This document shows, piece after piece, positions 41,978 to 54,967 of a stretch of 64,000 nucleotides of DNA. The notes beneath the pieces are model-generated. The model did no database searches. It was not told where the DNA came from and saw only the letters and a list, made by a program, of their open reading frames with translations. Origin of the DNA: Brasenia schreberi (taxonomy: Eukaryota > Streptophyta > Magnoliopsida > Nymphaeales > Cabombaceae); the NCBI GenBank assembly GCA_036023115.1, contig JAYKKT010000089.1, forward strand, positions 20,269,001 through 20,333,000. The letters are read 5' to 3'. Position numbers and translations under genes: made by a program. Positions within the stretch are counted from its first letter, which is position 1. Each line of letters begins with the position of its first letter.

Positions 41978-44628
41978 TGTAAACACCCCAAAAATCAAAC
42001 GAATTTAAAAAACAAACACCTGGTTTGAAAATTCATTTCAAAACCAGATTCTGGAGTTTTCGAAAACCCAGGAGTTGCGAAAGCTTTAAAATTTTGTCTA
42101 AATCCCTTTCAAATTGAATTTCTCAAATATGGGCCAAGTCCCAATTTTGTAAAAGCCCAAAATCCAACAGGTGAAGCCTAAATCAAAAGCAGCCTTAGAA
42201 GCAGGTTCAGAAGCCCAAAAAAAACACCCTGGCCTGATAAAAGCCAGGATCAAAAGGCAAAAAGGAAGGCCTAGGCCAAAAGCAGACTGCAAGCCTGGAG
42301 CACCAAAAGCCAAGCCAAAAAGCATTCACCAAAATACCAGAAATCTAAGCCAGAAACGACGGAAATGAGCTGAAATGAAGTCTAGAAAGGTGAGAAGGAG
42401 TTCAGACAACAAAGTTGAGGAAAACCTAGCACAAGATGGAGCGCTGATGAAGCCAAGGCCCGTACAAAACGTCCATCTCGAAACACCAAGAAGGACTAAA
42501 GAAAAGAAATTTGTATTGGATCTGGATCCAAATATCCAAATCCAAATAGTATTTGGATTGGATATGGATCCCAAATATCCGAGATCTGAGATCCAAACCC
42601 AACTAAATATTTGGGTCAGATTTGGATCCCAAAATATCCGAGATCCGAGATCCAGACCAAAATAGTGTTTGGATCGGATCTGGATTCCAAAACCCAAATC
42701 CAAGACCCACCTCATTTGCCCTCTCACCTAAACAAACCCAAAACTTCCCTAGCAACCAGCTCCCATCTCTCCACCTCCACCCTAAGACCTCCGGACTTAG
42801 TCGCGCGCCCTGCGCACCCTGCTGAACCCCGTGTGCCTTCTGGCTCCCTAGCACCCGGCGCAGTCGCGCGCCTACTACGCCCTAACACCACCTTGCGCGC
42901 GCCTGTTGTGCTCTGTTGCGTGCCCTGCTACGATGCCCTAGCACCGAACTGTTGCACCCCGGCTGCCTGCAGCACCTACCTACCATACCACCCAGTTGCA
43001 CCCTTAGGACTGATTAGGACCAGCTCCACTCCAGTCGTGTCCTACCTTAGCCAACCCGCACCTAAGACACTTACCCTAATCGTGGCCGACTAGAACCAAC
43101 CCTACCTTTTGGCCGAACCTAGGCCCTTCCCAAACTCAAAACACATAAGCCTCCCCCAAGCTAAATCCCATGTCAAAATCTACCTAGGGAGACCTCTCCT
43201 CTTAACTGCCAAGGTGGACACAAGCCCAAGCACGAGTGAGAGGAAAAAGCCATCCACTTGTAAGTGTTTAAATTCGGTTTTTACCTTACTCCTTTAAATT
43301 TCAATTCAATTTGATACGGGGTGGTAATAATGGAGCGTGGTCTCCCCCCGAAATGTAATATTGGTTCTTGATACATGAAGCACACACGTACACTTGAGCC
43401 ATATTGCTCTTAAAACGTACACAAGACACCCACGTGCACTTGAGCCTTTCCACTCTTAGTTGCACACTATTGCACACACATTGAGCCTTCGCTCTTAAGC
43501 TAAAGACTTTAGTGAAAGCCATGCAATTTCAATTCTAGGTTGTTACATTCATGTCGTGTGAGTTTGTCATTTAAATTTCACACTCGCACCCAAGAAGTAC
43601 TTGAGCACTTGCTCCACACTCTCACACACCTTTTGAAACTTTGTTGTTGATAAGATATAGTGTATCTATATATTTTCCAGCTGCATGAGTTTTACATTCA
43701 GTTGTGTACGCACTTACATTTCCGGGTGGTTCAATTTCAGTTGTGTGAGTTGTCTTTCCATTTACACACCAAAAGCACTCACTCACATTGAGCCTTTCCG
43801 CTCTTATATATCTATATTTCAAACTCGGCAAAGTTCAATTCATGTCGTGTGAGTTTGTCATTTCAATTCCACACTACACACACGCGTGCATTGAGCCTTT
43901 CCGCTCTTACTGTACTTATATCTCCCTTTCGGCAAGTTCAATTTCAGTCGTGTGAGTTGTCTTTCCATTTATACACAGCACACATGAACACATTGAGCCT
44001 TTCCGCTCTTAAGATATAAGTATATCTCCCTTCTGCAATTTACATTCAAGTCGTGTGAGTTGCTTTCCAAGTTCGGGTATTTCCCTTTCAGCTGCGTGAG
44101 TTGCACTTACATTCGGGTATTTACTTTTAAGTTGTGTGTGTGAGTCACTTTCAATTCGAGCTTAGCTCACATCATATCAAACTCGAAGAGTATTCGTGCA
44201 TCCTTGCATTTGCATATTTTCAAAGAGGAAACCCCGAAACTACGCTCAAACTCGCTAAATCTAGGCCACTTGAAGCACACACATCCAGCCTAAGATAGCT
44301 TAAAACTCAAAGACTTGAAAAGCGTACAACCTCCGTAATAAAAACTGCAAATTAGGCATATAATAGTCGAAATACTTGTTGTTCTTTCAAAAGTTCATGT
44401 TTATTTGAAATCGAAGTTTTCTAAGCATTTAAACCAACCCTTGAGCACTGGTTCAAGAAGGTTTTAAGCAAAAAGATCCCGCTTGTCCACAGTCACTAAA
44501 AAGTCAGATATTTCCAAAAATCTTCGCTAGTTTGAGTAAGCTAGCTAGCACGGCCTTAAAAGCGACGTAAACTCGAAAAGGTTCATTCTCGGCTTCAAAA
44601 CCAGGAGTGAGAATTTTCATGGCTTACA
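41978..44628 (+). mobile_element. LTR J shared between two Tat internal regions
   Basis: A 2651-bp LTR from TGTAAACACCCC to CATGGCTTACA, coding sense plus. On its left is a polypurine tract (so it acts as a 3' LTR) and on its right a primer site and gag (so it acts as a 5' LTR). ATCCAA repeats are at about 42510-42710, and the leader repeat array in the opposite orientation is at about 43380-44160. The TATA sequence of its relatives (CTATAAATAG) is absent where expected near 42710-42725, so its promoter is probably dead. Confidence 0.88.
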
Positions 44629-44631
44629 AAT

Positions 44632-44649
44632 TGGCACGCCTGGTGGGAC
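44632..44649 (+). promoter_or_regulatory. Primer-binding site of the plus-strand Tat element
   Basis: TGGCACGCCTGGTGGGAC, three bases after LTR J. It differs by one base from the site of the complete element. Confidence 0.8.
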
Positions 44650-44770
44650 TCGGGTCTTCAGAAAATATCAATCAAACAAACAAAGCTCTTGAAAAATTTT
44701 CCAAGAAAAGTATTTAACTCTTTGCCTTTTTGCATTTCATAGTTGGTTTTCAAAACAAAGCATCGAAGTC

Positions 44771-45986
44771 ATGTCAAGTTCAGACTCCAATGAAGTGTCC
44801 AGCCATGTCTCGCGCACATCAAGTTCTCACTCCAAAAAACTTTCGAAAACCTATTTCAAAAATAGGAGAGAAGAGATAGAGGACTTGCGAAAGGATTTCG
44901 AAGCGAAAATCGCTGCGCTTAGCCAAGAGGCCGAAGTAGCTGATTCCTGTTCGTCTCATGGTGAATCGGCAAATGCTAAGAAGAAATTTGACAAGTCTAG
45001 AAAATCTAAGGAAACCTCCGCTATGGAGGGAAACCAATATCACGAGACCTTCACTCACAAGGACCAAAAAGCCTTACAGTAGCTGCTATAAGGGCAAAAT
45101 AAAGAAAAGAGAACGTATGCCCTGTCTGATTTCCTTTGGATTACAAAACAGACAATGACGATGAGATACCGAACTTTCATCAGTATGATGGCATGGGGGA
45201 TCCTAGATCCCACCTGCAACTCTTTTCCCGTTGAGCCCACAAAAAGAAAAAGGACTCGACGAAGTGGATATATTGGTTTCCCCTTTCCCTCAAAGGTACT
45301 GCTTCGAAATGGCTTGCTTCTTACGATTTAAGCCAGTTCTCAACTTTTGAAGAGTTAGCGAACTTCTTTATGCAAAGATTTTCGTATAATGTAGAAGTTA
45401 CGCCAACTTTAAACACTTTGAGGGATACAAAGCAAGCTATGAACGAGGATGTACATGCATTCAACATTCGATGGAGGTCCCTCCTGGGGCAAGTGAGAGC
45501 CAATTTCCAAAGGATGCGCAATAATGCTCATCCTTGATAATTTCAAAGCTGAATTGAAAATTCTTCTCTCTCTACATGAAATATTGAATTTCCATAAGTT
45601 GATCAAGAAAGCCTCCCTCTTTGAAACAAATCTGAAAAAGGGAGTCTACAATCACCTATGGAAAGGAAACATTTTGCAAAAGTCACGTTTGGAAAAACCC
45701 GGAACTTACGGGTTACCCACTATGGAAAAGGGGCAAAACCCCTAAAAATTGTAAATGTCCGAGTGGAAACAGGCCCGGCCGACACTTCAAAGAAAACCGA
45801 CCAAAAAAATAAAAAATTTCAAAAAAGTTTTGAAAAAAGGGAGTACACGCCATTAGGGCAGCTTGTCTCGGAGGTCCTGGACCTCCTACTTGCCCAAGAA
45901 ATTATCACACTCCTAGAAATTCCGAGAGGACACCCCCAAAAGGGAAATATTTAAACAAATTTTGCAAGTATCATCGACTGAAAGGT
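44771..45986 (+). pseudogene. gag of the plus-strand Tat element, broken
   Basis: Starts MSSSDSNEVSSHVSR, then EEIEDLRKDFEAKIAALSQE (coiled coil) and EGNQYHETFTHKD. A TAG at 45080-45082 stands where the complete element has CAG, and a TAA follows four codons later. Later blocks in shifted frames are FHQYDGMGDPRSHLQLFS (near 45176), ASYDLSQFSTFEELANFF-like codons (near 45330) and LILDNFKAELKILLSLHE (near 45528). The end, TPLGQLVSEVLDLLLAQ (45847 on), runs into the zinc-knuckle linker without a stop at the gag-protease border. It ends at the LTR G insertion after CKYHRLKG. Confidence 0.9.
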
Positions 45987-48900
45987 TGTAAGCATGAAAA
46001 TTTCTACGCTCCTAGTTTATAAGACCAGAAACGAGCCTTTTCGCGTTTACGTCGCTTTTAGGGCGTGCCAGCTATCTTACTCAAACTAGCGAAGTATGTT
46101 TTGAAATATCTGACTTTTTAAGGCAATTATGAGCAAGCGAGATCTTTTCATCGCAAACCTTCTTGAATCGATGCTCAAGGGTCAGTTTCTACGCTTTAGA
46201 GACTTTGTTTTTACAAGTTAACTTCAAAATTTACTTTGAACGAATAAGTGTTTAAAACTTCTTTGAAATCATGCGCTTTGGCGAGTTTTACTTTATGAGG
46301 GTTGGGCGACCCTAAGTCTTTGAATTTTATATACTTAGGTGTGAGGTGTGTGCATCAAGTGCCTAAGTCTTGGCGATTTTGCACGGGTTGTTCGAGGTTT
46401 GTTTGATGCAAGTATGCACAGTATCTCGAGTATGGCAGATATGCAATACAACTCACACAACTGAATCTTAAAACCCGAAATTGAAAGACATAGCTGAAGG
46501 GAAATTGTGGAAGGGAAATATACCTATATCTTAAGAGAGGAAAGGCTCACTGTGTGCGTGTGTGTTGTGTATAAATTGAAAGACAACTCACACGACTTGA
46601 ATGTAAAACCCCGCTTGACTTAAATGTAAATTACAGAAAGGAAATACTTATATATATATATATATGCACCCGAAGGTCGCAACGTGTGTGTGTGTGTTGT
46701 GTATAAATGTAACGACAACTCACATGACTTGAAATGTAAAACCCAGCCGAAAGGGAGATACAACTATAAATATATGGGCCCGAAGGTCGCCAACGTGTGT
46801 GCGTGTGTTGTATATATATTGATATGCAACTCACACGACTGAAAATTAACAACCCGGAATTTGTAGACACTGAAAATTTTCACTTACGGGTTCTTAGGCC
46901 TGAAGTGAACCTTTTCGCAATCTACTTCGCTTTATGGGCGTGCCAGCTAGTTTACTTTAAATAACAAAGTATGTTTTGAAATAATCTGACTTTTTAAAGG
47001 CAATTGTAGGCAAGCAGGATTTTTACGTCACAGACCTTCTTGCACCGATGTGCAAGGGTCAGTCTGTACGCTTAGAGACTTCGTTTTGAAACAAGTTTAA
47101 CTCAAAATATATTTTGAACGAAGAAGTGTTTTAAAACCTTTTGAAAACCATGCACTTGGGCGATTTTTGATTTTACAAGGTTTGGACAACCCTACGTCTT
47201 CCAATTTTAATCTACTTAAGCACGATGTGCATGCATCGAAATAGCCTAAGTCTTGGCGTGTTTGCATGATTGATTCGGGATTTGCTTTGATGCAGGTATG
47301 TAGTCTAGCTCGAGTATGGCGAGTATGCAATGCAACTCACACAACTCAAAGGGAAAACCCAAAATTGAAAGACAATGCTTAAGGGAAATGACTTAATGTA
47401 AATTTGCAAAAGGGAAATTGCAAAAGGGAAATATGGCTATATCTTAAGAGCGGAAAGGCTCAATTGTGCAAGTGTGTGTCGTGTATATATGTAAAGACTA
47501 CGCACACTGTTGAACCTTAAAACCCAAATCTTAAAGACATAGCCGAAAGGGAAATACTTATAATATATATGGGCCCGAAGGTCGCCAACGTGTGCGTGGG
47601 TGTTGTGTGTATATTGAAAGACAACTCACACGACTTTGTAAATGAAACCCAAATATAATTGCAATATGGCCTTGACTAAGGTCTTGGGAGTAAGAGCGAA
47701 AGCTCAATGTGTGTGAGTGTAGAATTGAAATACTACGCACACGACATGAATTTAAACCCAAATATAATTGCAATAGGCCTTGACTAAGGTCTTGGGAGTA
47801 AGAGCGAAAGCTCAATGTGTGTGAGTGTAGAATTGAAATACTACGCACACAACTTGAAGTAAAACACCCTAAAACGAAATTGCAATAGGCCCTTACTAGG
47901 GTCTTGGAAATAAGAGCGAAAGCTCAATGTGTGTGAGTGTGAAAATTGAAAGACAACACACACAACTTAAAGGAAACCCACGCAACTTAAATTATATATG
48001 TATAGCTATATCTTAAGGGCTGATTAGGCCCATGTGTGTGTCAAAATCGTGTGCAGCTAAGAGCGGAATAGGCTCAAGTGCACGTGTGTGTGGGTGTGCC
48101 AAACCACATTATTACAAGCGGGGGGAGACAACGCTCCATTATTAGAACCCCGTATCAAATTTAATTAAGCATAAGCAAGTCTATAACAAGGACTGAGTTA
48201 GGCACTTACGTATAGCTGGTCCGGGTGTGACTTGCTTGCGCTTGGGCTGGTGAGTCGCCTTGGGCTGCAAGAGGGAGCTCCTTGGATGGACGCGGCAAGG
48301 GAAGGTGCTGGCCGAATGGCAAGGGTGCGGGTGGGTGGCGCCTTGGCGCTAGCCGAGTGGAGGGGTGCTGCTTTGGCTGGGCTTGGGGTGCTTAGGGAAG
48401 GTAAGGGTGTTAGCTAGGGTGTTGGCTAGAGGCTGGTTTAAGGGAAGAGGTAAGGCTAAGGGTGTTAGCTAGGGTATTGTCTAAGGGAAAGGAGGGGCAG
48501 GTGGTGCAGTCGGGTAGATGGGCCGAATGGTGGAAGGTGGCAGGTGGTGGCCGGCTGGATGAAGTGCTGGCTAGGCTAAGGAATGGTGGCGGGTGGTGGC
48601 TAAGAATGGAGGGGGAGTGAAGGAAAGATGGTGTTGAGTTGGGATACTAACCGAGATGAAGGTTGGTCGAAGGGTGAAGGTGGCGGGTGTCAAGGTACAG
48701 TCGGGTGGAAGGTATGTTGCAGCCGGTAGCGTAGAGTGGAGCTGGCCGGAGGATGGAGGTGGCATGGAGTGGAGCTGGCTGGGTTCCAAGGTGGAGCAGG
48801 TGAGAGAAGAGAGAAAGGGATGAGAGAGGAGAGGAAGGGCTGGACTGCCCAAGAAATCATGCAAAACCCGCCCACAAGGAGGGGGTTTATAGGTTTTTAG

Positions 48901-51900
48901 TAGGTCGGTTTGGATTGGTATTGGGGAGTCGGTTGGGCTAGTTAGGTGGTAATGGTTTGGGGGTATGGTGGTGGTGGTTAGGGCATATGGTGGGCTGGGT
49001 ATTTAGGTGGGCCAGATATTTATCTTAGGTGGTTTAGGAATATGGTGTGCTAGGGATTTAGGTGGGCTGGTTTAGTGGTTTAGGGCTTACCTAGGTGGGT
49101 TGGGCTTAGGGTGAGGTTTAGTGGAGTGGGTTAGGTGTTTAGGCTAGGATTAGGGTGAGGTTAGGGCGATTAGGCTAGGTTTAGGGAAGGATTAGGGAAG
49201 TGGGTTAGGTGATTAGGCTAGGATTAGGTCGGGATTAGGGGGAAACGACTAGGTAAGGGGGTTTAGCTTAGGTTTAGGGTTAGGAGCATCCCTTTGCATT
49301 ACCCATGGACCTAGTTGCATCAAGTTGGTGCAGCCCTAGGTTAGGTGTAGGTGCATACAAGCTTAAACCCATACTCATTAGGCTAACCGACATGATTAAC
49401 CCAAAACTTGACACACAAGTCAAGCTTAACACATTTTACTCATATCTTATCCTCCCCATTCTCTCTCATACCCAAGATTTCTGTGTGAATTTCTTGTGGG
49501 CCCCACCTCCATTTATGAGAAGGTGATGTGGGCCCTGGATGTGGATATTGGATTGGATCTTTGGATCCAAATCCAAATCCCAATCCATATACATGTTTGG
49601 ATCTGGATATATATGGTCCAGATCTGATCCAAATATGATTTCTGACTCCTTCAGGGTATGTTCGAAACGAACGGTTTGTGATGGGCCTGACAACATCAGT
49701 ACTCCGTCTTGCGTTGGGTCTTCGCCAATATTGTCGTCCGCTCCTATTTTCACCTTTCGGAGATGATTTCAAACAGTTTTGTTGATAACAGGGGCTTGGA
49801 TGTTCGAGATTCTGGGGATGAGTCTAATACGAGAGTTGATGTGCCGGGCTCGACATGTGCTCCGGTTCCGGGCTCTCTTTCGCTCTTCTGGTCCTGCTTT
49901 CATCAAGCCAAGTCGCTTTGTGGGGTTTTAAAACATCTTTTAAAAGGTTTTAAAACTATATTATACATGTTTTAAAACATATATAGTTTAAACATATGTA
50001 CAGGGTTTGCCTGGAAGGCTCCTGGGTTTCCAGACTCAAAATAGCCCTTTGGGGCTGCTTTTGCAAAACCAGGTGTTTTGGAAAAATCGTGGGATTTTGG
50101 GGTGTTTACAGAATTGAAAGACGTACACAACTGAACCGAAAAAACTCATGCAGCCGAAAATATATAGATATAGCTATATCTTAGTGGCTGCCGTGGCCAA
50201 AAGCTGCGTGAGTGCTTGAGCAAGTGCTCGGGTGTTCCTTGGGTGCGAGTGTATAATTGAAAGGATAAACTCACACGACTTAAAGTAACAACCCAGCTGA
50301 ATGGAAATACATTTATATGATAAGAGCGAAAGCTCAATGCACACATGGGTGTAGTGTGTAAATTTAAAGACAACTCACGCAGCTCTTACTAGAGTCTTTG
50401 GAGTAAGAGCGAAGCCTCAATGGTGTACGTGGGTGCTTGGTGTACGAGATAAGAGCTAAGGCTCAAGTGCTCTTGTGTGTATCGTGTATGATATAAGAGC
50501 TAAAGCTCTAGTGCATGTATGTGTCTCATGTGCCAAGCAACAATATTACATTCTGGAGGGAGACTACGCTCCGTTAATACAACCCCATGTCCGAATTGAA
50601 TTAAGTGTAAAGCAAGTTAGCGTAAGAGACCAAGTTTAGACACTTACAAATAGCTGGTCCGTCTTCACTTGCTTGCACTTGGGCTTGTGGTTCGACTTGG
50701 GCAGCCAAGAGGGGTCTCCCTATGTGGGTTTAAAAGAGAGTTTGAGGCTTAAGGAAAGCTCGTGTGTTGGGAGTTTGGGTCCGGCCAAAGGGTGCACGGT
50801 TGGTTAAGGGCGGTCCTAGGGAAGGTCACGGCAAAGAAGATGTGGCTTAGCTAAGGTCGGTCCTAGGGTAGGTCACTGCCAAGATGGGGCTGTCTAGGGT
50901 TAGTCCTAGGGAAGGTTCGTGGTCTTAAGTGGTCCTAAGTGGTACTAAAGGGGAGCTGGAGCTGTAGGTGTAAGGGCAGTAAGTCGGTGCTGCGGGTGAC
51001 TGGCACGGCTGGCCGGGCGCGGGAGGTGTTAGCAGGCATGACAGTGGCGCGGGGTGCACAGCAGGGTGCCAGGCACAGCAGGCACAGGGTGCGCAGCAGG
51101 GCGCCGAGCGCAATAAGGCACCGTAGGGGTGCAGGGTGATGCGTTGGGCATGCGACAGTGGTGCAGTAGGCATGGGAGCACGGCAGGCGTCAGGGGGCGC
51201 GCGGCAGGCGCGGTTGGCTCACGGCCGGCCGGAGTGAGGTCTTTAGGGTTTTAATTGGAGTTAGTGGGGTTAGGTTAGGTCCAGTTTGGTTTAGTTTGGT
51301 TTAGTTAGGTTCAGTTAGGGTTCAGTTAGCGTTAGGTTGGTTCAAGTCTAGGCTAGTTTAGGGCTAGGTTTACCTCTTAGAGCCGGTCCTTCTTGGTTGA
51401 GCCCACTTCTCCACGGTTGCAGCCTTCCTTGATCGAGCCCACCTTGGTTGCAGCCCCTTGGTCTAGACTCACTTAGCCCACATGACTTGAGCCACCTCAC
51501 CCAATGAGCCAACATGACAAGGTCCCTCTCTCACTCTCTCTCCTCCCAAGCATTTGCATGAACCCCTTTTCTTGGACCCCTCACCTCTATTTATAGACAT
51601 TTGAGGTGGGTCTTGGGTTTGGATCATGGAATCCATGTCCGATCCAAACACTATTTGGATCTGGATCTTGGATCTCTAATATTTTGAGATCCATATCCTA
51701 TCCAAATCCAACATTTTTATGGATATGGATCTGGATATTTTGGTCTAGATCTGATCCAATCCGAACACTATTTGGATCCAATCCAAATCCAAACATTATT
51801 TGGATCGACCCAAATCCAAACACTATTTGGATATGGATTTAGATATTTATAATCTAGATCCAATCCAAATTTTCTCTGGATGGTCCTTCTTGGCTTTTTG

Positions 51901-52199
51901 AGGCAGACGTTTTGTGTGGGCACTGGCTTCATCAGCGCTCCATCTGGTCTTGGGTTTTCCCAACTTTGTCGTCCGGACTCTATCTCGCCATTCTGGACTC
52001 TATTTTGCTTGATCTTCACCGTTTCGGGCTTCAATTCCTGTTGCTTCGGTGGGTGATCGTGGCTTCACATGTGATGCTCTTGGCCTGGGCTCTCCTTTTA
52101 CCTTTTGAACCTGCTTTGGCATTTTAAAACAGGATTGCTATTTTGGCTTTGAAAGAGCTTTTTGTGTTTTTGAGAATTTGGAAAATTTGGGTGTTTACA
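45987..52199 (-). mobile_element. Solo LTR G, second Tat family, TSD AAGGT, split by LTR H
   Basis: Begins TGTAAGCATG and ends GGTGTTTACA; AAGGT at 45982-45986 and 52200-52204 flanks it. Its own sequence is 45987-46861 plus 50116-52199, about 2.96 kb. The left part contains leader-type tandem repeats (46490-46860). The right part has G-rich tracts (51240-51370), a TATA sequence CTATTTATAG (51587-51596; CTATAAATAG in coding sense) and ATCCAA repeats (51615-51880). Removing it rejoins the gag frame in register (K-G, then H-D-T). Confidence 0.94.
46862..50110 (-). mobile_element. Solo LTR H, first Tat family, nested in LTR G, TSD GAATT
   Basis: A 3249-bp LTR from TGTAGACACTG to GGTGTTTACA, flanked by GAATT at 46857-46861 and 50111-50115. 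It contains the leader array (about 47440-47960), a hairpin plus TATA-like TTTATAGG (48886-48893), a G-rich telomere-like tract (about 49070-49290) and ATCCAA repeats (about 49540-49640). It shares the CGGGCTCGACATGTGCTCC block with LTRs A-D. Confidence 0.94.
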
Positions 52200-52500
52200 A
52201 AGGTCATGATACTAACAGATGTTATTCCCTTTTAAACAAAATTGAGAACATGATAGCGCAGGGCCGACTCTAGGTCACTAAGGAACCAGAGCCTGCCCAA
52301 GCTATATTCAAAGAACCCTTCCCCAATCACGCAAGCACTAGTGGGAAGGGAAAAGAGGTATGTGCTTTCTCGACTTCGAAAAGTCTAGTGCATGCATCAC
52401 ATTCTTGTTTTACTACTTGTGCATCATCTCTCATCCTTTGCAAGAAAAACACCCAAGTAGTGATCCGGGGAGCGCTTAGAGTCTCGCCCCCGGTTAGAGC
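52200..52500 (+). pseudogene. Zinc-knuckle and protease linker of the plus-strand Tat element, part 1
   Basis: Continues the frame left at 45986: HDTNRCYSLLNKIENMIAQG, a TAG at 52273-52275, then EPEPAQAIFKEPFPNHAS and GKGKEVCAF, and it ends RGALRVSPPVRA. All blocks match the complete element (for example HDTKRCFSLLNKIENLIAEG). Solo LTR E interrupts it at 52501. Confidence 0.88.
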
Positions 52501-53716
52501 TGTAAACATCCCGAAATCCCATGAACTTCTCAAAACAACCTGGTTTTATAAAAGCAGCCCCAAAGGGCCATTTTGAGTCTGGAAACCCAGGAGCCTTCCA
52601 GACAACCCTGTACATATGTTTTAAACTTTATATGTTTTAAATATGTATAATATGGTTTTGAAAACCTTTTAAAACACATTTTGAAACCCCGAAGCAAGCT
52701 TGGCCTGATACAAGCAGGACTAGAAGAGCTAAAGAGAGCCCGAAACCGGAGCACAAGTCGAGCCCGGTACAACAACTCTCGTATTGAATCCACCCCCAGG
52801 ATCTCGAACGTCCAAGACCCTGTTATAATCAGATATCACTTGAAATCAGCTTCGGAAGGCGAAAACAGAAGCGAACGATCATGTTGACGAAGACCCAACA
52901 CAGATGGAGTACTGATGCTGTCAGACCCCGCACAAACCGTTCATTTTGAACACAGCCTGAAGGAGTCAGAATTTAGTTTGGATTGGATCTGGACCATATA
53001 TATCTAGATCCCAATCCAAACCTATGTGTAGATTTGGATCCAGAGATCCAATCCAATATCCACATCCATGGCCCACATCACCTTCTCATAAATGGAGGTG
53101 GGGCCCACTTGAAATTCACGTGGGATTATGGGCATGAGAGAGAGTGGGGGAGAATAAGATTTGGGAGTGATTGTAATTAAGCTTGACTTGTGTGATCATG
53201 TGGGTTAGCCTAATTAACATGGGTTTAAGCTTGTATTAGCCAAAACCTAACCTAGGGCTACACCAACATGATGCAACAAGGTCTATGGATGATGCAAAGG
53301 GAGCTCCCTAACCCAATCCTAATAAAAAACCCCTAATCCTAGCCTTTTACCCTAATCCCGTCCTAAACCTAGCCTAATCACCTAACCCACTTCCCTAATC
53401 CCGGCCTAATCCCAACCTAATCACCTAACCCACTTTCCTAATCCTCCCCTAAACCTAGCCTAATTTTCTTAAACCTAACCTAATCCTACCCTAATCACCT
53501 AACCTACCTCACTAAACCTCCCCCAAAACCAACCCACCTAGCTAAACCCTAAACCCCTAAACCACACCACCTAAGCCTAGCACACCATCTACCTAAAACC
53601 CCTTGTATTAAAATATCTGGCCCCTCCTCAAAACCAACCCACCTTATCACTACACCACCACCACCTAAACCACCTTACCACCTCCTCAAAACCAGCCCCA
53701 ACCGCCCTTCACCAAC

Positions 53717-53746
53717 CTATATAAACCCCCCCTAAGGGGCGGGTTT
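53717..53746 (+). promoter_or_regulatory. LTR E putative promoter: TATA box and hairpin
   Basis: CTATATAAA (53717-53725) runs into the inverted repeat AAACCCCCC...GGGGCGGGTTT (53723-53746). This is the clearest TATA match among the first-family LTRs. The start site is inferred, not visible. Confidence 0.5.
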
Positions 53747-54967
53747 TTTGAATTCACTCTGGTCCACCTTGGCCCAGCCGACCTTGGCCAATCCCCTTCC
53801 AGCCGAGCCTTCCACCTTGCTCCACCTACTCCACTGCCTCCTAGCCAAGCTCCAGCTCCACCACCACTGCTTCCACCAAGCTCCACCTCGCGCCACCTTC
53901 ATCTCTCGGCTGAATCCCATCCACCCGAAGCACCCGGCTGCCCCTCTTCCATCCGCCAGCTTCTTCCTCTTTCGGTTAGTACCCTACCCTTAGCTCCACC
54001 TCTTCTTCACTCCCCCTCCACTTTCAACCACCCACACCACCACAACCTCCCGCCAACACCACCTACCCGTCATCCCTACCCATTCGGCCAGACCTCCACC
54101 TTACAACACCCGCTTTGAACCACTTCGCCTAGGGACACCCGGCCACCCCACTTGGTTCCCTAGGACCTGCCCATACCCCTTTTCACCAGCCCTTAGCTCT
54201 ACCTTACACCACACCCTAGCTAGCTCCCTTCCCATCCACAACATCCCTAGCCACCCTAGCAGCCGGCCACCACCAAGCTCCCCTTAGTCGGCCACTCCAA
54301 CCGACTGTACCAAATCCATTCGGCCAGCCATACATTTCCCTTAGGCACTCCCTTAGGCTCCCCTTTAGCATTATCTTCCTTAATACCAGCCCATCCTTAG
54401 TGACCTTCCTTAGTCACCTTATCCCAAAACACCAAGGCAGCCCCTTCCTAGCAGCCGGCTAGCTTCAAGGCGCCCTTCCAACGCATCCAAGTCCCCCGGC
54501 CAGCATCTCCCCTTGCCGTCCAACTCCGAGGAGCTCCCTCTTGCAACCCAAGGCGAAGCCAAGCCTACGCTCAAGCAAGTCACCTCCGGACCAGCTATAA
54601 GTAAGTGCCTAACTCGGTCCTTAGTTGTAGACTTGCTTAAATTAAATTTGATACGGAGTTGTAATAACGGAGCATTGTCTCCCCCCGCTTGTAATAACGT
54701 GGCTTGGCACATCCACACACACGTGCACTCTCTTAGTTGTGCACGATTTTGAACACACACGGGCCTAATCAGCCCCTAAGATATAAATTTATGTATATAC
54801 TTTAAATTACGTAGGGTTTTGCTTAAATTTATCTATCCAAAAATTCGATCTTTAAAAGCGTACAGACTGACCCTTGCGCATCGGTGCAAGAAGGTCTGCG
54901 ACGACAAGAGCTTGCTTGCTCACAGTTGCCACGTTAGAAGTCAGGTTCTAGAATATATCTTCGCTAG

